From NCBI GenBank assembly GCA_003554375.1, contig PWGF01000533.1, forward strand, positions 1 through 6,068: a stretch of 6,068 bases of DNA. The letters run 5' to 3'. A program made the translations under genes and the position numbers. The notes under the pieces were generated by a model. That model was not told the origin of the DNA. It saw only the letters and a list, made by a program, of their open reading frames with translations, and did no database searches. The stretch comes from Spirochaetaceae bacterium. GTDB lineage: Bacteria > Spirochaetota > Spirochaetia > DSM-27196 > SKKC01. This document shows positions 1-4,465 of this stretch, piece after piece (within the stretch, counting starts at the first letter, position 1; every line of letters starts with the position of its first letter).

Positions 1-1
1 C

Positions 2-199
2 GACGAGCCAAGCCGGCTTCGCAAAAGCGTGGGAGCGGACGGTGAGGCAGGTGTGGAAGCCGATGACGTATCAGTCGGAAAAACTGCTGATGAACCAGGT
101 GGGGAGGCCCTTTCGGGCCGCTTACACGCTGAGGCGGATCGATTCATAGCGGAAGCTCAAAGACTCTTTGGTGACCCGAATAGCGGCGCCAACTCGTAA
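2..199 (+). CDS. Probable 3' end of an unidentified gene (partial)
   Basis: This frame is open from the left edge to a TAA at 197-199, giving 65 residues. I recognise no family. The visible part is acidic and Gly/Ala-rich (likely disordered) for about 40 residues, followed by a probable amphipathic helix, HAEADRFIAEAQRLFGD, and a short polar tail. The main support is position: a strong stem-loop starts 3 nt after the stop, as expected for the end of a transcription unit. Many codons begin with G, which is typical of coding sequence. There is a competing reading: the next frame is also open from 3 to a TAG at 147-149 (48 residues, basic, with several Trp/Tyr) and has a higher third-position GC, about 79% against 51% by my count. 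Only one can be real; I slightly prefer this one because of the hairpin. Confidence 0.35.
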   Translation, partial: DEPSRLRKSVGADGEAGVEADDVSVGKTADEPGGEALSGRLHAEADRFIAEAQRLFGDPNSGANS

Positions 200-202
200 G
201 CT

Positions 203-241
203 TCCCTGTGTTGCCGGAGGCTGCTCCGGAAGCGACAGGGA
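203..241 (+). terminator. Long stem-loop, possible terminator of the left-edge gene
   Basis: The outer arms TCCCTGT (203-209) and ACAGGGA (235-241) pair over 7 bp. The inner arms CCGGAG (214-219) and CTCCGG (224-229) pair over 6 bp around a GCTG loop, and up to three further pairs are possible in between. It begins 3 nt after the TAA at 197-199 and lies upstream of the ribA promoter candidate. No T-run follows on either strand, so it is not a classical intrinsic terminator. It could act as a transcript 3'-end stabiliser, or as a terminator in a lineage that does not need a U-tract. Confidence 0.45.
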
Positions 242-268
242 TCAATCGGGCCCGTGCTTTCGGTTGGA

Positions 269-300
269 TTTGACAAGCCAAAAACGTGTGGATAGTTTTA
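269..300 (+). promoter_or_regulatory. Candidate ribA promoter
   Basis: TTTG at 269-272 is followed after exactly 20 nt by TAGTTTTA at 293-300. This fits the Bacteroidetes primary-sigma pattern TTTG-N19-21-TAnnTTTG, with the last base as the only mismatch. The same stretch also reads as a sigma-70 type site: a perfect TTGACA at 270-275, 17 nt, then the weak TAGTTT at 293-298. It lies in the most AT-rich stretch upstream of ribA and would start a transcript near 305-307, giving a leader of about 80 nt. The pattern match is seen in the sequence; activity is inferred. Confidence 0.5.
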
Positions 301-316
301 ACGTGCTTCGGAATCA

Positions 317-344
317 CCTAATCCAGCGCACTATGGTGGATAGG
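317..344 (+). other. Imperfect hairpin in the ribA leader
   Basis: CCT (317-319) and ATCCA (321-325) pair with TGGAT (337-341) and AGG (342-344), giving 8 bp with one bulged A and an 11-nt loop. It would sit in the untranslated leader about 45 nt before the ribA start. I see none of the conserved blocks of an FMN riboswitch in 200-388, so feedback by that element is not supported. A short hairpin like this can arise by chance. Confidence 0.25.
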
Positions 345-388
345 CGTACGGTGCTGCGAAACACCTGGAACGAACGAGAGAATCGTAC

Positions 389-1189
389 ATGAGCAACAGA
401 AGTGGAAGGCCGAAGGATGACTCGGCGCTCTCCCTCTCGGAGAGGCGCCTGAGCCTTCGCAGGAAGATGGTCGATGACCCCGGATTCTCACTAGAAGATC
501 TGGACAACGAGGCTCGCAACAGAGCCGGATCTCGACTCGCCGGAGGAGATTCCACGGGTTCTTTGGGCGAAGTCGCAGGGAAACCGGCGTTTGCCGAGGG
601 AAAGGACGCGGTAGAGCTGGCGGCTCGCGCGGCATTCCCCACGCGGTTTGGAGATTTCGAGCTATATGGCGTTCTGGATCGTCGAACCGGATTCGAGCAT
701 ACCGCTGTCGTCAAGGGAGATGTTCGCGGTGCCGAGAACTGCCCGGTCCGCGTCCATTCCCAGTGCCATACCGGAGACGTGCTTGGTTCGCTACGTTGTG
801 ACTGTCGCGATCAGCTGGAGCGGGCGTTGCGCTACATCGAGGAGAACGGTTCCGGCGTAGTGATCTATCTGAAGCAGGAGGGGCGGGGAATAGGCCTTAT
901 CAACAAGATCCGTGCTTACCGACTGCAAGACCTGGGTTTGGATACGGTGGAGGCCAACGAGTATCTTGGCTTTCCCGCTGAGAATCGCGACTACCGCGTC
1001 GCTGCCCGCGTGTTCTCCATTCTTGGGATCAAGTCTGTGGAGCTCATGACCAACAATCCGGACAAGATCGAAAAGCTGAAGGCCGAAGGCATCGTCATCA
1101 CGGGCCGGATTCCGGTGGTAACTGACTGGAATGAGTTCAACTACGAGTACATGGAGACGAAGAAGCACCAGATGGGCCATCTGTACTAG
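389..1189 (+). CDS. ribA: GTP cyclohydrolase II (RibA), monofunctional, with N-terminal extension
   Basis: A cytoplasmic zinc enzyme that opens GTP to 2,5-diamino-6-ribosylamino-4(3H)-pyrimidinone 5'-phosphate, the first committed step of riboflavin synthesis. The 266-residue protein carries the whole family core from about residue 76. Zinc cysteines are C126, C137 and C139 in RVHSQCHTGD...RCDC, the GTP-binding motif QEGRGIGL is at 163-170, and TNNPDKIE at 221-228. The family's C-terminal MGHL ending is present. By gapless alignment to E. coli RibA (recalled numbering), Tyr105 is Y177 and Arg128 is R200, while Asp126 is replaced by E198. No DHBP synthase (RibB) domain is fused. The E. coli enzyme is about 196 residues, so residues 1-75, polar and probably disordered, are extra. 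The ATG at 389 is the first start after an in-frame TAG at 341-343, with a weak GAGAG 8 nt upstream; M27 (467) is an alternative start. Confidence 0.96.
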   Translation: MSNRSGRPKDDSALSLSERRLSLRRKMVDDPGFSLEDLDNEARNRAGSRLAGGDSTGSLGEVAGKPAFAEGKDAVELAARAAFPTRFGDFELYGVLDRRTGFEHTAVVKGDVRGAENCPVRVHSQCHTGDVLGSLRCDCRDQLERALRYIEENGSGVVIYLKQEGRGIGLINKIRAYRLQDLGLDTVEANEYLGFPAENRDYRVAARVFSILGIKSVELMTNNPDKIEKLKAEGIVITGRIPVVTDWNEFNYEYMETKKHQMGHLY

Positions 1190-1300
1190 CTCCGTTCCGG
1201 TTGAAGCCGCTGGTGTTGTGTTTGCCGACCGTCTGCCGCGGCGTGTGCCCTAAGGGCGAAGCAGGCTGCTACAGAGTCGCAGGGCCGTGGACCGGGGGGA

Positions 1301-2524
1301 TTACGCCAAGGCTGAGTGAATGCGCTCCAGCGCCTTTTCTACGCGTTCGTGGTGGTTGAAGGCGCTTATTCGGATAAAACCTTCACCTCGCAGGCCAAAC
1401 CCGGTACCCGGCGTTGTCACCACTGAGGCTTCGTTCAGAAGTTGCCTGAACAGCTGCCAGGAGTCGTCGCCTGCTTCCACCCATACGTAGGGACTGTTGT
1501 CGCCGCCGGTGCACCGGTACCCCAGATTCTCCATGGTGCGGCGGATGGTTGCGGCATTGGCCAGATAGGAGTCGATTCGCTCCGCCACTTGCCGGCTCCC
1601 CTCCGGTGAGTAGGCTGCTTCTGCCGCGCGTTGGACGGGATAAGCCACGCCGTTGAACTTCGTACCTTGTCGGCGTGACCAGAGTGCGCGGAGCGAATGC
1701 TCCTCGCCTTCCTCCGTGATCCCCTTGCACGCTTCAGGCACAACGGTGAATGCGCAACGCATTCCGGTGAATCCGGCCGTCTTCGAGAAGCTGCGGAACT
1801 CGACAGCGCACGTTTCGGCCCCATCGATCTCGTAGATGCTATGAGGTATCGCGGGGTCCGTGATGAACCGCTCGTACGCTGCGTCGAAGAGGATCAACGC
1901 CTTGGTACTGCGTGCGTAGTCGACCCAATGCGCCAGCTGCGCCCGCGTGGCCGTGGCCCCGGTAGGGTTATTCGGGAAGCACAGGTAGACGATATCGACA
2001 GGTTCTTCAGGCGGCTCCGGCACGAAGCCGTTCTCCGGAGTGCCGTCGAGGTAGTGCAAGCCTTGATAGCGACCGTCGTGGGACTCTCCGGTTCGTCCGA
2101 CCATGACGTTCGTGTCGACATACACCGGATACACGGGATCCGGCACTGCCACCGTATTCCGGATCCCTAGGATATCCAGGAAGTTCGCTATGTCGCATTT
2201 CGTGCCGTCGCTGATGAAGATTTCGTCGGGGGATATCGGCGCCTTCGTGTTCCGGTAGTCGTGTTGCGCAATGGTCTTCCGCAGGAAGGGATAGCCCTGT
2301 TCCGGGCCATATCCCCGGAACTGCTCCTGCCGACCCATCTCGTCGGTAGCGTTTCGCATGGCTTCTACACAAGCCGGTGGAAGCGGCAGGGTCACATCCC
2401 CGATGCCGAGTTCTATGATGTCGGCATCGGGACGCGCCTTCTGATGCTCTTTGACGAGCTCGGCGATTTGCACAAACAGATAGGAGGCGGTCAGCTTTCG
2501 ATAGTGCTCGTTGATTCGAATCAT
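1301..2524 (-). CDS. dapL: LL-diaminopimelate aminotransferase (DapL)
   Basis: A cytoplasmic PLP enzyme that converts L-tetrahydrodipicolinate and glutamate directly to LL-2,6-diaminopimelate, bypassing the succinylase and acetylase steps of lysine and peptidoglycan precursor synthesis. The 407-residue protein matches the family length (about 410) and begins INEHYRKL...SYLF, the typical DapL N-terminus. Visible fold-type I landmarks are DGTKCDI (106-112), NNPTG (185-189), D214 and Y217 for the cofactor ring, the Schiff-base lysine K248 in SFSKTAGFTG, and R385 in GFIRIS for the substrate carboxylate. The open frame runs upstream to 2770, but those residues match nothing in DapL. The ATG at 2524 has GGAG 7 nt upstream and starts exactly where the family does. 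It converges with ribA and diverges from the GAF gene, so it is probably transcribed alone. Confidence 0.96.
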   Translation of the reverse strand: MIRINEHYRKLTASYLFVQIAELVKEHQKARPDADIIELGIGDVTLPLPPACVEAMRNATDEMGRQEQFRGYGPEQGYPFLRKTIAQHDYRNTKAPISPDEIFISDGTKCDIANFLDILGIRNTVAVPDPVYPVYVDTNVMVGRTGESHDGRYQGLHYLDGTPENGFVPEPPEEPVDIVYLCFPNNPTGATATRAQLAHWVDYARSTKALILFDAAYERFITDPAIPHSIYEIDGAETCAVEFRSFSKTAGFTGMRCAFTVVPEACKGITEEGEEHSLRALWSRRQGTKFNGVAYPVQRAAEAAYSPEGSRQVAERIDSYLANAATIRRTMENLGYRCTGGDNSPYVWVEAGDDSWQLFRQLLNEASVVTTPGTGFGLRGEGFIRISAFNHHERVEKALERIHSALA

Positions 2525-2531
2525 CGTGTTG

Positions 2532-2535
2532 CTCC
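2532..2535 (-). promoter_or_regulatory. Ribosome binding site deciding the dapL start
   Basis: On the minus strand GGAG lies 7 nt before the ATG at 2524. It supports this start over the longer open frame that begins at 2770. Confidence 0.6.
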
Positions 2536-2552
2536 GTCGCGCAATTTGGCCT

Positions 2553-2581
2553 ATCGTAGGGGAGTGCCCTGCGATCTGCAA
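2553..2581 (-). promoter_or_regulatory. Candidate dapL promoter
   Basis: Read on the minus strand: TTGCAG (2581-2576), a 17-nt spacer, then TACGAT (2558-2553). The -10 matches TATAAT at 4 of 6 positions and the -35 keeps only TTG. Spacing is ideal, and transcription would start near 2546, leaving about 22 nt before the start codon, enough for the GGAG site. The -35 lies inside a palindrome (2570-2591), which suggests control by a bound protein. Confidence 0.4.
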
Positions 2582-2591
2582 GGAGATCGCA
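2570..2591. repeat. 22-bp hyphenated palindrome, candidate operator
   Basis: Perfect 8-bp arms TGCGATCT (2570-2577) and AGATCGCA (2584-2591) flank the 6-bp spacer GCAAGG. This is the size and symmetry usually bound by a dimeric helix-turn-helix repressor. It covers the -35 of the proposed dapL promoter and lies about 120 bp before the divergent GAF gene, so it could affect both. An RNA hairpin is less likely because it sits upstream of the inferred dapL start point. No regulator gene is in the window. Confidence 0.4.
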
Positions 2592-2699
2592 CGAGCCCAA
2601 GCCGGCTCTTGCGTCGGTCGAGGCGTGAAACCCCGGGGGTCGGAAGCTCGGAGAGCCTGGAGAGCCCGGGACTCGGAGGGGTCGCGGCAGCCTTCTTTG

Positions 2700-2705
2700 A
2701 AAGGA
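2700..2705 (+). promoter_or_regulatory. Ribosome binding site deciding the GAF gene start
   Basis: AAAGGA ends 6 nt before the ATG at 2712. It favours this start over the in-frame ATG at 2511, which would run through the dapL promoter and give 67 residues unlike any GAF protein. Confidence 0.65.
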
Positions 2706-2711
2706 ACAGAG

Positions 2712-3200
2712 ATGAACGAACCGTTTCCCACGCTTCTGCGCGAACTGGACCAGCTTCTCCCACCGAACAAAGAGGCCGGCCAAGCGCTTCAGCTGATCTG
2801 TCGGATGCTTCGCGAACGCGTCCCCCATTATGACTGGGTAGGATACTACTTCGCGGTTCCGCGTGAGCGTCGCTTGGTGCTGGGACCGTACGAAGGCGAG
2901 CCCACGGAGCATACCAAGATCCCGTATGGGACTGGGATTTGCGGTCAGAGCGCGGAAACCGAGGATACCTTCGTCGTACAGGACGTCTCCAAGACGGAGA
3001 ACTACCTCAGCTGTAGCGTACACACCAAGTCGGAAATCGTTGTGCCGGTGATGCTCGACGAGGCGTTCGTCGGGGAAATCGACATCGACTCGCATGAGGT
3101 CGGCCCATTCACCGATGACGATCGGCGTTTTCTCAGTGCAGTAGCGGAGAAGAGTGCTCCCCACATTCCGGAGGTCTTCCCAGTGGTTATGGAACGGTAG
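2712..3200 (+). CDS. GAF domain protein, free methionine-(R)-sulfoxide reductase type
   Basis: A 162-residue single GAF-domain protein with no signal peptide or membrane segment, so cytoplasmic. Family reductases reduce free L-methionine-(R)-sulfoxide using thioredoxin. Residues align without gaps to E. coli fRMsr (YebR/MsrC; numbering recalled): catalytic Cys118 is C101 in YLSCS, Glu125 is E108 in SEIVVP, Asp141 and Asp143 are D124 and D126 in IDIDS, and Cys94 is C77 in GICG. The DWVGYY segment (41-46) and PFTDDD (132-137) are also family-like. The third cysteine, Cys84, which can act as resolving cysteine, is H67 here. The protein may therefore be a reductase using another thiol to recycle, or a GAF sensor derived from one. 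It diverges from dapL and converges on dinB, so it is probably a single-gene unit. Fold assignment is firm; activity is inferred. Confidence 0.87.
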   Translation: MNEPFPTLLRELDQLLPPNKEAGQALQLICRMLRERVPHYDWVGYYFAVPRERRLVLGPYEGEPTEHTKIPYGTGICGQSAETEDTFVVQDVSKTENYLSCSVHTKSEIVVPVMLDEAFVGEIDIDSHEVGPFTDDDRRFLSAVAEKSAPHIPEVFPVVMER

Positions 3201-3212
3201 GCGGTTTGCTCA

Positions 3213-3235
3213 TCCGAGCGCCCGGCTTACTCGGA
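3213..3235. terminator. Possible bidirectional hairpin between the GAF gene and dinB
   Basis: Perfect 6-bp arms TCCGAG (3213-3218) and CTCGGA (3230-3235) with an 11-nt loop lie between the convergent GAF gene and dinB. The right arm overlaps the last codons and the loop holds the stop codon of dinB. A short GCT/AGC pairing outside the arms is possible. There is no T-run on either strand, so the termination role rests on position only. Confidence 0.35.
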
Positions 3236-4465
3236 GCTATGCGAGTCCGGGTCACGCGGGCGCATGAGCCGCGCTTTGTGGATGGGGGTTCCGAGCTTTC
3301 TTGAGACCTGCCGGACTGCTTCTTCGACGGCGCGCCGTCGGGCTGTCCCGTCGTCGAAAAGCTCGCCCTGTATCGAGCCGACCGGATAGACGTCAGCTAC
3401 CCCCAAACCGATCAAGCGAATCGGCTTTCGATCCCATAGCTTGTCTAGAAGGAGCTTCCCTACCGTGTAGCAATCTTCTGTGGAAGTCAGCTCGCGCTCG
3501 GTACGCCGTTGCGCTGTTCGTGTGACGAACTCGTCCGTGCGCAGTTTGAGCACGACGGTGTTGGAGACGACTTGTTCGTCATGCATTCGGAACGCAATCT
3601 GTTCGGAGAGCTCCAGAAGGACCTCCTCGAGGGCCGACTTGTCCGTGACGTCGCGTTCGAAGGTCTGTTCCGTGGACATCGAGCGCGAGCGCTGGTGGGG
3701 ATGGAATACACCGGGATCGATTCCGCGCGCTGCGCAGTAGAGGTATTCGCCGGCGGCCTGCCCGAAGTGACCGCGCAGAAACGGCTTCGTGCACGTCTGC
3801 AACTCGGGGACAGTGGTGATGCCGAGTGACTTGAGCCGGTGAAGCGTCCGCTTGCCCACGCCCCACAGCTCCGTCAGGTCTCGCCGGCTCGTGAACTCGC
3901 GTTCGGTTCCCGGCGGCACCACGCACAATCCATCCGGCTTGTCGACATCGGAAGCAATCTTTGCCAGAAACCGATTCGGAGCTACGCCGACTGAGGCGGT
4001 GACTGCGTAGCGGGAGTGGATCTCCTGCTTGATCGTGCGGGCCAGCTCCTCCGGCGCGCCAAACAGCCGCTCCGTCCCAGTCACATCAAGGAAAGCCTCG
4101 TCGACCGACAGCTGCTCCACTGAAGGTGCATACTCGGCAAGAAGCTGCATGACTCGGCGCGAGACCTCCTGATAGCGCGCCATCCGAACCGGGACGAAGA
4201 CAGCCGAAGGGCAACGCCGGTACGCCTCGGAGATGGGCATTGCCGAGCGGATGCCGTAACGTCGTGCCTCATAACTGGCTGCACTCACGACGCCACGGGT
4301 ACCGGGACGAGCCCCCACGACCACCGGCTTTCCGCGGAATTCCGGATGGTCCAGCTGCTCCACCGTCGCATAGAAGGCGTCGAGATCGATGTGGAAAACG
4401 ACCGTTGGATTGACCGTCTGCTCATCTGAGCCGGGGGGGATCCGGTCTTCCGGCATCTTCCTCAT
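3227..4465 (-). CDS. dinB: DNA polymerase IV (DinB, Y-family)
   Basis: A translesion polymerase that copies past damaged bases without proofreading. The 412-residue protein has the full Y-family layout. The palm is HIDLDAFY (25-32) with metal ligand D27 and steric-gate Y32, then SVDEAFLD (120-127) with D122 and E123. SVGVAPNRFLAKIASD (158-173) is in the fingers/palm, the helix-hairpin-helix thumb motif WGVGKRT is at 201-207, and the little finger spans about 255-360. QGELF (366-370) fits the beta-clamp binding motif; about 42 basic residues follow it, so it is not at the extreme C-terminus as in E. coli. The first 20 residues are an extension before the palm. The start overlaps the upstream membrane gene by 44 nt. 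AGGAGG lies 3 nt before the ATG at 4465 and 12 nt before a second ATG at 4456, so either could be used. No LexA-type box is visible immediately upstream. Confidence 0.96.
   Translation of the reverse strand: MRKMPEDRIPPGSDEQTVNPTVVFHIDLDAFYATVEQLDHPEFRGKPVVVGARPGTRGVVSAASYEARRYGIRSAMPISEAYRRCPSAVFVPVRMARYQEVSRRVMQLLAEYAPSVEQLSVDEAFLDVTGTERLFGAPEELARTIKQEIHSRYAVTASVGVAPNRFLAKIASDVDKPDGLCVVPPGTEREFTSRRDLTELWGVGKRTLHRLKSLGITTVPELQTCTKPFLRGHFGQAAGEYLYCAARGIDPGVFHPHQRSRSMSTEQTFERDVTDKSALEEVLLELSEQIAFRMHDEQVVSNTVVLKLRTDEFVTRTAQRRTERELTSTEDCYTVGKLLLDKLWDRKPIRLIGLGVADVYPVGSIQGELFDDGTARRRAVEEAVRQVSRKLGTPIHKARLMRPRDPDSHSSE

Noticed and set aside
200..388. An FMN riboswitch upstream of ribA
   Set aside because: Looked for because riboflavin genes often carry one; the conserved RFN sequence blocks are not present.
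168..392. A 74-codon plus-strand frame ending at the ribA start
   Set aside because: It runs through the hairpin and the AT-rich promoter, has mixed codon use, and resembles no protein; the stop-start overlap is likely chance.
318..714. Two minus-strand frames opposite the start of ribA
   Set aside because: Ser/Pro/Arg-rich antisense shadows of the ribA extension and core, with no recognisable family.
1190..1300. A terminator between the convergent ribA and dapL
   Set aside because: Only a 4-bp stem, GCCC-TAA-GGGC at 1247-1257, is visible, without a T-run; too weak to call.
2641..2690. Repeats in the region before the GAF gene (CTCGGAG twice, GAGAGCC twice 9 bp apart)
   Set aside because: Short, imperfect purine-rich repeats without regular spacing; no reason to see a CRISPR or iteron.
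2511..2711. Longer GAF-gene start at 2511
   Set aside because: It would begin inside dapL and add 67 residues unlike GAF proteins, while AAAGGA sits correctly before the ATG at 2712.
2525..2770. Longer dapL start giving 82 extra residues
   Set aside because: The extra residues match no DapL N-terminus, contain the promoter and palindrome, and the ATG at 2524 has a well-placed GGAG.
2007..3164. A 385-codon open frame on the minus strand across dapL and the GAF gene
   Set aside because: It is the antisense of the GAF gene and then a wrong frame of dapL. Its later half is Arg/Ser/His-rich, as out-of-frame GC-rich sequence usually is, and it covers the divergent promoter region.
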